A program made the position numbers and the translations under genes. Shown here piece by piece: positions 1-14,700 of a DNA stretch of 64,000 nt. Source of the DNA: Gavia stellata (taxonomy: Eukaryota > Chordata > Aves > Gaviiformes > Gaviidae); assembly GCF_030936135.1 (NCBI RefSeq), contig NC_082597.1, positions 77,358,495-77,422,494 on the forward strand, in the 5' to 3' direction. A model generated the notes under the pieces. It saw only the letters and a program-made list of their open reading frames with translations, was not told the DNA's origin and made no database searches. How positions within the stretch are numbered: the first letter of the stretch is position 1; the number at the start of each line of letters is the position of its first letter.

Positions 1-3000
1 CTGCCACTGCTCCTTATGCACTCATTTGAATGCGTCTGCCTGAGACAGAATTAAATCCAGCTCAGTTGCATATGCTCTGCAGTGCTACCAGGAGTAAAGA
101 GGAAGAAAGTCCTTGGAGGAAATCCTGATCACAGTGAAGTTGGTACTCCAATGCAGCCAAGATCTCATATTTTGTTTGTTTTAACCAGAAGAGTCAAGAT
201 TCCAAGCCCCATACTCTCACTACAGAACATTATGCAGAGCGAATAGGCCTATTTGTGGCTATAACCATGCCCTTATGTAAGCTAAGGTTGCCCAAAGTAA
301 GTAGCTATGAATCAGGCAGATTTGACTGCTCCTTGGCAGCTCTGCCTGGCGAAAAAAGGTGGAAGAAGATAAAGCTTTTTATCTGGCTAAAGACATGAAG
401 AAGGAAAAGCAGTTTTTATCCATTAAAAAAAACGTTTTTTCTACAGTGATACATATAAAACAACAAAGGATATTCAAATCCAAAGAAAGAATTAGACTTC
501 ACTAGACTAGGCTAGGATTTTTCTTTCTTGCCACGATTAGCAAAACATTTCCACCACAACTCCAAGCTTTTCATGGAGAAAGAAATGCAGCAATCTTGAT
601 TCATTTCTTCCTGTAATCAGATGTACCTGAAATGTATTACTTAATGGGTGAGGTGACGTTTTGGATACTGTGGTGCCTGGCACTGGTGCTACATTTTTCT
701 GCCAGCTTGACACAACCATTTGTCCTTACAGGTTAGATAAGCTACGTACCAACCAGTTCATGCTATCAGAATCTTTCAGCAGAGACACCAGAAGCAATGT
801 TCCTGTTTGTTCTCTGGAGTATTAGTGATATCACAGCACTTTTAGCAACCACAGGGCCTTGCCATAGTGTGTTTGGCATAACGCTCTCTGTTGTCACTGA
901 CACATGCCAGCTGGCTGCTTCTCCCCTCCCCAGCAGTGACTACATTTCAGCAGCATTTATGCATGTGAAGTACTTGGGGATCCCTTGGGAAGAAGGAGGA
1001 CAATGAATATTTTAAATATTTTCTTATACTTCAGAAGCACAAAGGCTATCCATTGAAAACACATCCTCTACAGGCATCGCAACAAGAGAAACTTCCAGAC
1101 ACTCCCTTACACAGACTGCAGCTTTCTGTGAGATAACTTCCTGCCACAAATCACTGAAGTTCATTTCGCTACCCACACAAGTATTGCCAGCCACTGTATA
1201 TCACAGTATTTTCCTCAGCAACTGTGTCTCCCATGGATCTGGGCTTGTAAGGTGCCACCTGCGTCATGCGTTGCTTCCCTCTCCCAGCCTTTATGGAACT
1301 TGCTTGGTGGCTCAAGGTATTTGGAAAGGGTGGGAAGGAGACCTGGAAAGGGGCCTCCGTGTATTCCCTTTACCCCAAACTCCTGAATTCTGCCTACAAT
1401 AATATACACCACCTTTCCGGTGTTGAGCGAGTCCGGGAGAGGTTTTAGGGAATGCCTAAGACAAACAGGCCCCTAGTATTATACCTAGGAGAAGAATCGT
1501 GCTTTGCAGAGATGGCAGCAGGCTGGATAGGGAGGCAGAAAAGTTCTGCACAGATGTGCTACAATGGCTTACCTATCTAGGGGGATATGCATGGAGGAGA
1601 TCGGGACAGACCTAGTGTTTCTTCTGCAGGAAACAAAAGCTGCTTGCCCTTGACATGAGGATCAGAAGCAAAATCTGTGTTCAAACTTGTGGTTGCTGCC
1701 CCTCATTAGAGCTGTACAGTCACCCTAATAAACAACATATGGGAAATCTGGGGTAATTATTTGCCAAGAAAGCAAAAATAGCAAAATTTTAATGGCAGCA
1801 TGAAGAAATATGCTGTAAGGAATAAGTTGGGGACAGAGTGGTAAAACATGCTGCCTTCTTCCATTTTTGTGAAAATGTGTCAAAAATGCATAAATTAGTA
1901 AAGAAAAACCCATACTATAACACCTGGCACTCTCTGGCAAAAGGACTAGAGCTCAGATGTGCTTTCAAGGCAAACCCTGCAACACAGGACAGCTTGGAAG
2001 CTTACCACCCTGCTAACTGTCCCTGAAGGGACCGTGCATCAGATCCACAGTCTCCAAAACGCCCTTCTCAAGAGTGGAGGAGGTGCACGCACGTGAGGCA
2101 AGCTGGCCAGGGCAGGAAAAGGAAGATGCTCAGTCACTCTGCTTCCAGTCTGTCTCAGGACAGTCTGACAGCAGTCTGTAGCAGTCTCCCTGTCTGACTG
2201 TCCCCTTCTCTTCAGCCAGCACACCCATGCAGAGGTGTACACTTAGATTTCCTTCATGGGACCCTGCTGCAACAGGCACCGGGGGAAGAAGGGGAAGCTT
2301 TTAGAGTTATGGTTATATACCTTGTCACCAAATGGAAGATTTCAATCCGCAAAGATCTATCAATCTAGCGTATTACACACAGAGAGATACACACATCAGA
2401 TTTTATTCGTTTTGTTAAAAAATAAAGAAAAAAAATAAATGCCTGAAAAATATTCTTCTCTTGCTATAAACACATCAGTGCTCATTTTCCCTATATTCTA
2501 CTTCGGGCCATTTTGTGTAAAATCTTTAATTAAAGTTTTTCTTTGAAATTGTCATCATCAAACCAGAAGAAAGAAAGTAAAAAACGGAAGGACACAGCTG
2601 TGCATATATGAAGTGCTATTCAGTACCAAATGAATTGGAACAAAATAAGTATCGTGACTGTTATGCTCTTAGTTTTGGCTCTGTATTCTCAGTAGCACAG
2701 TCTAACTTGTCACTTTATATTGATTCCATCTGTTTACACTCTGCAGAGTATTGGCTTCCTACAGTGAACATTTCCTATTTACCAGCTGGTAAAGATAGGC
2801 CCAAACCAGATAGAAAAGAATTAGACTATTTTCAGATCCTCATAAACATAAAATCAAAAATTAATGGGGGAGGGGAGATAAGAGTAGGGGGGAGTGAGGA
2901 AAATATATGGGTCTGATGCTTGTTCATATTGATAGCCCTTTACAACTCATTACCAATTTTTAGAGAACTTGAAATTTGTGCAATGAGTACACAAAATAAA

Positions 3001-5719
3001 TCAATTTTCAGTACTCTTTACATTGTGCTTTACATGAATAGACTTACTGTAAATGCAAATCAATCCCAGTACTTCAGTAATCTTTAAAGAGAAACAGTCG
3101 GGTTCTGAACTTAGCTAATACAATATTCCCACTCCCACCAGCCAACTATGAGTGAAAGATCTCCATATAAAATTGATGCACACATGCAGCACAGAGCCAT
3201 CTTTGCACTCCAACAAATTTAATTTTAGTTATTTCTTTTTCATACTTGCTGGATTCCTTTCTTAAGGAGACTGTTGTTGGGAGGTGCTGACTCACCTCAG
3301 GAGAGTCCTTTCACTGTCATTAAAAAAATGTTTCAGGTTGCAAGCTCTTCTTGAACAAAGTTTTATTTTTTAACATTCAGGAACACTGTGTCATTGAAGT
3401 TGAAACTCCTTTCTGTGATACCATGTCCTTTTGCAAGTATTACTGGGGAACAAATATTTTCCCTATTTTTGGAGTCCTAGCAGCCAAGTCAGTGAAATTG
3501 CACTCTGTAAAGAAAATGAAGGTACATTTGGGTGCTTAGAAGGCGAGCTGCCCTTTATTGAACAAGTCTCTGCTGCACCAGGGCAGTAGTAGCATGCAGC
3601 CAGGGCATCAGCTGGCCAGGAGCATGGAAAAGAAGGGTCTGGACTTCTGGTGTGGTATGAAAGTTCTGGTCCTTGTTACCCACAGCACATAAAGAAGTGC
3701 ATAACTTTCCCAACTACATTGCTGCCTTACTTCCTTGAACACTCACTGAGTCAGTAGAAAAAAGCTCTTTCATGCACCATCATTTATATTCCCAGGCACA
3801 CATCTGTTCAGCGTTTGGCCCTCCTTCCCAGGCCAAGTTCTTTGCTTAGGAGGCAGCACTGGGGTTCCTACACATTGTGGCCATTTTCCTACAGTTTGCT
3901 GTTACTTTTCTTTCTTAATCAGATTTTTTTTTTCCCCCCTTTTCTTTAAACTTGCTTTTCCCAAGACAGTGACCTTCAGGAGTTACGTTTTATTACAACT
4001 GACTAGAAATGATGGGAGGACTCCTACAGTCAAAACTAAACTTAGAGTTTTGCCCTGGCATTTGAAATACTCAGAATCTTTTCCTAGCTTATCTATGCTT
4101 TACTGAGCAAGTAAGAATGACTGCAAACACAGTAAAATTTACTTCCAACAAATAGAACAAATAACCTTGGTGTCATAAACACAGGCAAGGTCAGCCCTGG
4201 ATCATTTGATTAAGTGAACTGTCAGCATGGCTAGAGTTTCTAAGTGCAGGACAGTGATGAGAAATCCAAGGCCACCTGTCAGGTCTTGGATCCCCTATGT
4301 CTTTTCACTGACTAGAAGACGCTCTGAACTACCTGCTGCTTTTCTTGACCTTGGCCATTACACTAGTTATGATGTCTAAATCCAGGTACCTGTGGTGTGT
4401 GGTCCAAATGTGGCTTTCTGCCTATACAAAGAGAAAATTACTATTCCTTATTTTACTGAGGACATTAGGAACTTTTTCTTTTGTGCTTCTGTTTGGTTGG
4501 GGTTTTTTTAACATGCACGTACAAATTCAAAACCCAATCAGAGTTACTAATATAAACGTATCCATGACTGATGATGTGGATCCAAACAGAAGCAGAATAA
4601 GGCTTGGCTTGGGAATAACCACTGTGATACATTACAGATAAATATGTAAAAGAGTATATGAACTCTTAAGTGTATCTGAATAATTATCTGTGTACATCAT
4701 GCATTTACATATCTTGCAGTACTTAACTGAATTGTTCCTGGGACATATATTTTGCAGTAACCTTGCCTTAAGTTAATGATGTTTTCTGTTAATGTACTAA
4801 AATATATGTAACAGCTCTATCTCACAATGCTGTTAAAAAAATAACATAGAACCTTGTAAATTAAATATACCAGACCTCTAATTAGGACTTTGGAGGGTAT
4901 TTTCAATTCATAAATTCTATAAGAAGATACTTCAGCAGTTTCTTTTGTGATAGGAAACACTTAACATGAAAACATAAACGTTACTCTTCAGTTAGCTGCA
5001 TATAGCCAAATGAATAAAAGCTATGACATTAATAACAACTATACCAAGTTATGATTGATAGGCTTTTCTACAGCGAGAAAAGATTGTCTTGGACACAATC
5101 TGTCCTAACAGCCTTGCGATATGTTAATATTTTATTCAGACTAGAGTGAGGATATATTCAGATGTCCTGCTCAGTGGAAGAGAAGCAAATGGGTTGCAAA
5201 TACTACTGCAGCCCTGAGGTGCAATAACAGCTGTGAAATCAGAAAGATTTTATTTCCCCCTCCCAAATTACAGGCCAAGCCCATGCCAAGCACAGCAGGA
5301 GGTTGGATTTTCCTTGGAACTTACATCAGGTTATGTTTAATGTATTTCTTCTATGAACAGTCTTAGAATAGAGCCAACAGACTGTCACACAGTGCTCTAG
5401 AAGGCATGGAATACTCTTCTGAGTCCTTGTAAATAACTATTATTAGGCATGATATGTGACATTAGGTTAACTTGCAAATGCCCGAATGTAATAAAATATC
5501 ATGATGTTGATAAACAGATTTTCATGGCTCAGTTCGTGCAAAAATAAAATAATAAAAATCTAGCTTTCCCCTAGTAACACCACCACTTCCAACCTCAATT
5601 TTAAAAAGTGGGTTTGTGCTGTTCAAATTTGTGTTGAGATCTAAGTAGACTGAGCTCTCAGGTGGCTGGATACTTCTAAATAAATAGAGTACAAAATGCC
5701 TAAAATGCCTTTTTTCTGA
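1..5719. other. EFCAB6 intronic DNA, no exon recognised
   Basis: The short open frames here show no family resemblance or paired splice sites. I looked for further EF-hand exons on the minus strand (Lys-Ala-Phe helix signatures) and saw none. Left-hand EFCAB6 exons are therefore expected outside the window. Confidence 0.6.
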
Positions 5720-8700
5720 TCACAGAATCATAGAATGGTTTGGGTTGGAAGGGACCTTAAAGATCATCTAGTCCCAACCCCCCTGCCATGGGCAGGGCCA
5801 CCTTCCACTAGACCAGGTTGCTCAAAGCCCCGTCCAACCCGGCCCTGAACACTTCCAGGGTTGGGGCATCCACAGCTGCTCTGGGCAGCCTGTTCCAGTG
5901 CCTCACCACCCTCATGGTGAAGAATTTCTTCCGAATACCTAAATCTACCCTCTTTTAGCTTAAAGCCATTACCCCTTGTCCTGTCACTACATGCCCTTGT
6001 AAAAAGTCCCTCTCCAGCTTTCTTGTAGACCCCTTTCAGGTACCGAAAGGCAGCAATAAGGTCTCCCCAGCGCCTTCTCTTCTCCAGGCTGAACAACCTC
6101 AACTCTCTCAGCCTGTCTTCATAGGAGAGGTGCTCCAGCCCTCTGATCATCTTTGTGGCCCTCCTCTGGACTCGCTCCAACAGGTCCATGTCCTTCTTAT
6201 TTTGGGGGCCCCAGAGCTGAACGCAGTACTCCAGGTGGGATTTCATGAGAGTGGAGTAGAACGGGAGAACCACCTCCCTCGACCTGCTGGTCACGCTTCT
6301 TTTGATGCAGCCAGGGATACGGTTGGCTTTCTGGGCCGCAAGCATGCACTGCCAGCTCATGTTGAGCTTCTAATCAACCAGCACCCCCAAGTCCTTCTCC
6401 TCAGGGCTGATCTCAATCCATTCTCTGCCCAACCTGTATTTGGGTCGGGGCAGTCCCAAGCACATGTGCAGGACCTTGCACTTGGCCTTGTGAACCTCAT
6501 GAGGTTCGTACAGGCCCGCCTCTCAAGCCTGTCAAGGTCCCTCTGGATGGCATCCCTTCCCTCCAGTGTGTCAACCGCACCACACAGCTTGGTGTCATTG
6601 GCAAACTTGCTGAGGGTGCACGCAATGTGCTGTGACAGAGTGTTTTACACCAGTCTTGCAAAGGGCTAAACAATTACAGAAATTGTACTGCCATGGAGAA
6701 TCTAGTTTCTTAAATAAGTCAAGCGTTGTTACTCAAGCCACAAGCATCTAATAACTAAGAAATAAAATCACAGTAGGACCGTGCCAGTCCTACACCAGAG
6801 ATTTGTTGCAAGAGTGCTTGAAAGAGAAAAGTGCATAGGTTTTTGATGCTAAAAAGAGATTCACAGTGTGGATGAGAGAGGCTTTTAAAATACTACTTAG
6901 TACTTTAGCATAATAATAAAAAAAACAACAAAAACCCTCTAAACATAGAAGTATGGCCAGATCTTCATGATAACAACAACAGGGCAGCATCCTTTAAAAC
7001 ATGTTCCTAAACTGATATCAGTACATCAAGAACAACATCTACTTACCTGAAATGAATTACTACCCTAGCCTGTGTTTTCTGTTATTACCCTGGTCAACAT
7101 ACTTTCTCCTTGAGCAGGGATTCCAGCTGACTTAATGTCATTGTTTGGCAACTGTGGCTGTTCAACCTGAAAACAAATATAATAAAAAAAGATTAGATTA
7201 ACATAAAACACAAGCGCATCATGAACATAAACCACAAGTGCATCACAGCACTGTTGAAGACCACTGTAGGGACATCAATGGGTGAGTTTTGTTTTAGCAT
7301 GTGAACAACTACAAATGCAAGAAAGTGGCTTGATCCTGCCCTTTGTTGTGGCTGTTCTTCACAGCTCTGCACTGCCCTTGAAGAAAATCACCACAAATCT
7401 GAAACCCTGAGCAGAACAGAGATGTGGCAGCTGCTCCTCTACCACACGAGTGATGACTGTTAGTGTAAAATATTTTTTCTAGAACGATTGTTTTTGGCTG
7501 CCATAAGGGACATGAAGGGATATTAGCAGCTTGATCTGGCCCTTGGGATGACAGAGTACTCAGGAGTTCCAAGGTCAAGAAAGTGCTAGTGCCAGTTCTC
7601 CCCTCTCTTCTGCTCCCATCAAGTGTTCTTCAGAGAACAACAAGCATATCTCCTCCTCCCCTTCTCTCCCAGCACAAATCTGGGATCCATTTGTCACCAG
7701 TAACTTTTAAAATTCTTTTAAAAATTAAAAATACATCACCTTGCTTTTGTTTTCTCATCCTATTGACTTGCATCAAACACCAGAGCAGGTCATTTTCAGA
7801 GTCAACTACCAGCCAAGTTTACTTTCACTAGTGGGTTCTGCAGGTGCCAAATTCCACTCTCAACACACCCTTCTCTGGTTTCAGCCTTAACTAACTGCTT
7901 CTGAAAAGTCTTGTGCGATTTTATTCATATCTGTATTTGTGGGATGAAGTCCTAGAAGCCAAGCTCTGCCATCATTTCCGCCTCTGAATTTAGTGGCATT
8001 ACCTGAGTTTTAAACAGGGAGAGAAAGTAGCTCTGATGATGTCTCCTAGCAAAACTCCTGGAAAACAGCACCTGGACTGCCCTCCAGTGGTGAAATTACG
8101 TCGATCTATGACTGATCTCTCTGACCTACCATTATTTTTGCTTCCATACATTGCAGACTGTCTCAGAGCAGTTCTCTAACAAACTAGCTGGACAAAAGAC
8201 AAGATCGTCTAAGCGTGATCTTTACTTTCCACATTTTAGTGAGTTTAAAAGGAAATAAAGAGTAACATCTTATATATCCTCCTTGAACACTGGAAGAAAA
8301 TCCAACCCCAAGCGTACAAAAAGCTTTACCATTTTATTATATTGCATGTAATAAAGAAAAGATTAACCTTTTATTCCAGGAAAGATCCCTCATTTGTTAT
8401 TTAATTAGTTTTCACTAATTAATTAGAATTTTTTAAGCTCCCCTGTCTCTCTGGGAGAAAGTGGCTTAGGTCCCTCCCTTTTTCTTCTTTTCTTTCGCTG
8501 CTCCTCTTCTTCCTCCTGCTTCCTTTCAAAGTCCTAATCCCATTTTTGTATCCTCAGTATTACACTCCCTCATTCTCTCTTTGTCTGAGAGTTTTCTTAG
8601 CTTTGCACTTGCTGGGAACAAAGTTGGACTGGAATTTACAGAATATTTTTTGAGGCAACTCTTTATTGAAGGCCAGATCATACAAACCCATAGGACAAAC

Positions 8701-11700
8701 TGAAGGAAAAGGAATTTCCCTGCAGATCCCCTTGCAGAATTTCACACTTTATATTTCACTGGGGAGGGGGGAGGGGTGTGGTGTGAAAAATATTTAGTGC
8801 TCCACTAAGGAAGCTACTGCGAGAGCAGAGATTTCGGGTTTTTTTTTATTTTTACGTAGAGTATGGCTCTACTTTCCATTTTACTTCATTAAAGGTAAGA
8901 ATCCAAACTTAATCCCAGTTCACACCCAGCTGGTGTCTTCTCAACTTTAGTATTGAAAAGTTACTTGCACTGGAAACAAGACAAATGCAAGTTATTTACT
9001 CCTAAAGGACTGAATCCTGAAACGTTATAACTTTCCCCTTACTGGGTCCCTTGGCTTAGCTTCTATGTTTCGCTTAAAGACATGTCAAGCTGAGCGGCAT
9101 GTTTTCAAATCGCTATTAAACTGAATCAGTTATAATTTCTTTCATAAACAACAACTTTCATTGTTAATTTAGCGAACAGACTGATTAGTCTTAAAGGTTC
9201 GTATTTTTCCAGTAGCAGATCAGTGGCTTAGCAGACCATTTCCTTCACTTTGGCAATCAGGTAACATTCCTATGGCAACTACGCCAATTACACATACAGA
9301 AAAAGCGATTTTAGAAAAAAAAAATATCCTATCTCTATGTCACTAGAAGCTCACATTAGCAGCTAGATTCTGCCTTGAGAGCTAGACAACTCGCAAGTGA
9401 TTCATGACTACAATTTCGGAGCAATTTGACGGCATAATATGGAACACTTACTTACCTTTTGAGCATGCCGGTACTTCTGGAAATTTTAGTGAACTTTGAC
9501 AGGAAGTCGAGATATGGCACAGTAACTTTGCCAGTATTTGGGATCCGTATTTCAATATACACCGATAAGTCCTACCGCGATATCAGATTTTTTTAAATAC
9601 TTCAGTAGCATTACTCATTCTTTTCTTAAAGAGCAAAACTAAATTTATCTTATAAACTTTTATTTTGTGTATTTTGCATTACTACTTCTCAGCAACTTGT
9701 CTAGAATTAATCAGAGCATTAATTTAATATCTGGTAAACCAGTTCCAAAAAAGTTACAACCTACAAGTCTTTCCATCACGTAAGATAAAGATTTCTCAAT
9801 TCTTTAGCCCTATGGTCTTTCATATTTATATATGAAAGTCTATTCATCCTTATCAGCCTCACTGATGCATCCTTCTCTTGTTCCAAAAGATTATTTAATG
9901 TTTCACGTGTATATGTGTCCCCCTAATGACAATTTAGTATTAGCAAAGAACTTAACATCAATCTTAGCTGAAATGGGCTTAACCTATTACAGACTGATTA
10001 GTTTAAAATGCAAATGTAATAGATCCGTTGACCCAAATTAAACAAACAAATAAGAGTCAAGTACACTAGAAAAAACCATATGTATAAAACTTAGTCACCT
10101 ACACTTTCAGGACAGAAATTTAAGTGTACAATAATGCTGGTGCAGACTGTGCATCAGAATCCTCCCCTATTTTTGATAAGCACCAGTCATGATATCATAT
10201 GAACACCCAATGTTCAATGTTCCTTCAAGTCCAATCTGACGATGGTTTATAAGGTAGCAAATACCAAAAGTGAGTCGAGAAACTCCCAGGACAGACAAAA
10301 ACCAGGTCTCTGACTCAGAGTTCACAACCTAATCTATGCATATTTATAACATCGCATGTATATGAATTTAAGCTGTGAGATATTATTTTTTAATAAAAAA
10401 ATCTGCTAATAAATTGCAAGTCTTTCAAATAGTGAGACACACTACACAGACAAAATCCTCATATAAACATACCAATTGTCAAGCTTAGCTCACATTACTT
10501 TTGCAAATTTTCTGAGACTTTCACTTGAACAGAAGGTTTTGACCATGTCTAGCATCTTTTTGATAATATTGGTCTGGAACCTGCTCCCATTGAAATTTTG
10601 CTCCTGACATAAATAGTAACAGCCTCTAAATGATTATAAACAGCAATAATGTAGCATACCTCTGCCAGCACAGCATCAAATTCAGCTTTTGTTAGATGGA
10701 AGAGAAAGGTTTCAATCACTCCCGTGAATTCATCCTTTGTGACTGTCAGGGTCTGACCAACATCAAGCATCTGAAATGCTTTTTTCAGTTCATCATCTTT
10801 TTCAGCTGTCTTTTGAAGTAAGATCTGTCCAGTGTCCCAGGAGAATAATGTGGGATCTGGGACAGAGCTTACAGGCGCAGCTGAAAAATATATTAGGCAG
10901 TCATCAGAAACTCTTAAGTCTGGCAAAATCACATATTTTTCTGAGAATTCAATACAAACAAGTTTATTACTAAAAATATATAAGTAAATAGGTTGTTTGT
11001 CCACTGATTTGAAAGCAATAAATAACTCAACACAATTGTAAATATTTAAATAAAAGATTCCAGGGTTTCTTTTTCTGCTGCTACAGCCAACACAGTAAGT
11101 TAGCATATACACTTAAGTTTTAAAAATTAAAAAACAATAAATAAAGCTACAGTGCATAGATGTGTTCCATGACAGCAGCCCTCCCACTTCAAACTATGGC
11201 GAGGATTTCTTTGCCCTGTAAAATTTAGAGACTGTATTCAGTTATTGAGCTTTGGGTAGAGATACCATGTAGTAGTGGGGTCAACATTCATTGTCCGTAT
11301 ATGGAGTCTATGGCTATTAATTTTTTTAGCACATGCCAGCCCCTTTCCCACTAAAAACACAACCAGCAATGGAGCGTGGAAGTACCTGACAGTATAGGGA
11401 TGCCTTATATTACTTAAGACACCTCTGGCTCTCATTAGACTTGAATAAGAACTAAACAAGAACGAAAAGATTTCGTCTGATGTTTCTTTTGGATTCATAA
11501 TGAGCCAAATTCAGCCACAGCTATAAGCATTTAATTACCTTCTACTTGAATCAAAGGAGGTTTTGTACACAAATCAGAACACTGGGGCTAGTTCATAGGC
11601 ATTTATGTTTTTTCCAAACTTTAATCTAGGATCTGCTCTTGAACAAAATGTAACTGCCTTCAGAAGCAGCTTTGTTTACAAAAAGCAAGATGGCAAAATA

Positions 11701-14700
11701 CATCTTTTTGCTATTTACAGCTTTGCTGTGGTTTTATAAGAGCCAAATTTTTTCTTATGCTCATCCCTTCCTTACAATGTAAGTATACAATCATGGACGC
11801 CTTGCACATTTCATTTCAACTTCAAGCCATTCCAACAAAAGAAAGCATTCAAATTCACAGCTGGATACAGCTTCAGTGAAATCAATAGAGCTGTCACAGC
11901 TTACTCCTACAATGAATTTGACCCTAAATCTAAAACTATATGGCAAGGAGAGGAGGAAAAGTGACATGAACCGCAATAAAGGAAGCCTCACATGATAATA
12001 ATTAAAAATTACTTGCAAGAGGAATATCCACATTGGGATTAACAGCAAATTTGTACTCGATTGGAACAAACTATAAATCTTACTGCTCCAGAAAATGAGC
12101 TTTCTGTGGTAAGCGTACAGTCATTTCAAATGAGTTCCCAAAGGATAAGATGTATATCAAATCTGGTAATCTGTAATAATTGGAAATAGTGATCTTGTAG
12201 ACACTTCAGAACAGAAATGAGACAGTGGTCCAAAGAAGGCATCTCTCTCAAGTTCCAATGGACTTCAGAGAAGGGAAGAAAATAAAGACCCTGTTTCCTC
12301 ACGTACAAGCAGGAAGAACAAGAGTTGGGTGAGAAGGACCATGGCTCCCTCTTCCACCCTCTCTCCGTTAGTAGAACTAGATTGATTTTGTTCACATCCA
12401 CAGGATCCAACAAACACGGTGTATCTGTGAAAGACGGTTTCTCTCAAAGTAGTGAGGGAAATGTGCCCCAAACCCTAAATAGCACAACAGCTCCCTGGCC
12501 GCTGCAACTTGCTACCTTGAAAGGCACCACTGAACCCCAAGCAAACAGCAGGACAGAAAGGACTGAGAGGATGATGCCACCTGCAAGTTACACAGTCCCA
12601 GGACTGTGAACACTTAGACTTCAGTACAAACCTGCAGCTGATTTAATTGAGCGCTGCCTGCTGCCACACAATGATGCTCTGTTTTGTGTAGAATGAGGTC
12701 CTGGGGTAAATGTGATGCCTTGAGAGGAGGGGTGCAAGGCACTGAGGTCTCCTGCAGTTGTCACTCTGGCCATGGTCTCACCTGGATTTAAAACAGGATT
12801 ATGAGAATACACCACAACATAGGACACAAAAAGAAGCATTGTGGCTGGCAACAGCAACAAGAGAGACAAAACCTGATTTCTTGACACAAGATCTAATTTG
12901 CTGATAAAAATATTGACCGAGATAGTTCTTGCTGACACATAGTGACCAGATGAGAGGATTTCAGAATTTCTGTGATTGTGCTGGATACTATCTCTTATGT
13001 CAGCACTTTCAGATACGCAGTTTAGAGTAGGAGACTAGAGTGGTAGACTACCTCCTTTACCAAATAACACAGAATTATCTCTGGAAATGTTTCTGGCCAT
13101 TATCTTGAAGGCTATGCACATTAAAGTACTCTAAAAATCTTTAAAAACACAACCTTTTAGTTAAGAAAGCCTGCTGTTTTATTAAGCAGTACAGTTGCTT
13201 GGATGTTTATTTAGACTTTTAGGCTTCTGCAGGAGAAAAATGCATGTACCAGACACCAGCTCATTACACTAATTACTCTGTTTTATGAAGAGCTATTATT
13301 AATTTTCCGCACCAGGAAATCTGAGGCAAACTATAGTGTAAGTATAAACAGAAGAGCTAACTGGGAAAATAACAATCAGAGAGAGATAGCATTGCATGGC
13401 ATATGCAACAGTTTCGTAAGTGTGGCTCACTGGTGACCAGCTAGGCAATGTTAAATGGTCTGCATCTGCTCTCCACAACCATACAGCTTGAACAGTGCCC
13501 GCGATTGCAAACACCATTATGTGAGCTCCCAGTAGGAACGCTGAGAGCCGACAATGCTCTGCCACTCAAAACTTTGGAAGATGCCACTCTGGGGCTTATT
13601 CTGGTATGATGAGGCATTTGTCTTTGCCTATGTGGAACGTGTTTTGAATGTTAATAAAATAAAGGTGATTCAGGTGATGGTGCAATCGCCCAATCTTTTC
13701 CATGCTGTTTTACAGTCATTAGTCACAAAAATACTTTAAAATATTGGCAGTCTTATGCACTGGGTCACAGGGTAATTCTATTGATACTTATGTAGTTAAC
13801 CCAATCAGACACTTCAAAGGAAATATTTTAAAAGGCCCTGTTTCCTCTATCACAAACGTAATTCAAAATTAGAAACTCTGTTTCTCCCCAAACTGAGTGG
13901 CAGTCAGAGCGTATAATATATTTCCTCCTCTCTCTGATATGTGCCAATTAATTGCACCTTGCTCCTGCCATTCAGTTACCACAGTATAGAAAGCAAGTGT
14001 TAGCACAGGGAATTCTATGAATTCCATAGCCTTCTGAAAATCCAGCATGCTATACACAAATGACAAAAACCATATAAGGAGGCTCAGCCAATTCTCTGTA
14101 AAAGGAGATGAGAAGTAAAAATAAAGCAGATGTTGCACAGCCAAGTGAAAAACAGCAGGACAAGAGCAAGACTTACCAGTCCTCTAGCAAAAATGCAGCA
14201 CTGTACAGCATTGTACGCGGGTAGAAAAGTCCTTTTGCCCCCGCGCCCCCCCCCCCAAAAAAAAACCCACCATCCAAAATGAATAAACAAACAAAACCAC
14301 CACAGTTCAAGTGTTTAAAGTTTTCATTACCTAGCTCAGTGCTTTGGACTACTAGAGAGAGTGAGAGGGGGGGAAAAAAAAAAAAAAGAAAGGAAAGCAA
14401 GAGAAAACAACACTTTTCTGACAAGTTAAGCAATCTTATCTTCGTGTTATCAAACAGAAATTAAGCAGATCTGAGTAGACCATCCCCCCTGCTTAACACA
14501 TAGCAAATTAAGCAGTTGCTGAGTACTGTCACTGGGCACTGCATCTTCATCCTCTGTACCCTCAAATTGTTAGAAAAACCTCTGATTGGGTTTTGACCCA
14601 GGCTTGGGTCAAGCAGCTTCTTGGTCACATTTTGGGAGTTAGCTTGGTCAGAAACCATTCCCAATGGGCAGTTTGCGTGCAGCCATCCTGTTTCAAAGAC

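Larger units (their letters stand above)
6628..10659. other. EFCAB6 intronic DNA apart from candidate exon 4
   Basis: It contains the tentative exon at 7047-7166 and a G-rich tract (8760-8780). The rest is AT-rich, with no other gene-like signal. Confidence 0.6.

Noticed and set aside
6130..6669. 179-codon plus-strand frame
   Set aside because: It is antisense to the CR1 reverse-transcriptase region. The CR1 protein on the minus strand explains the open sequence.
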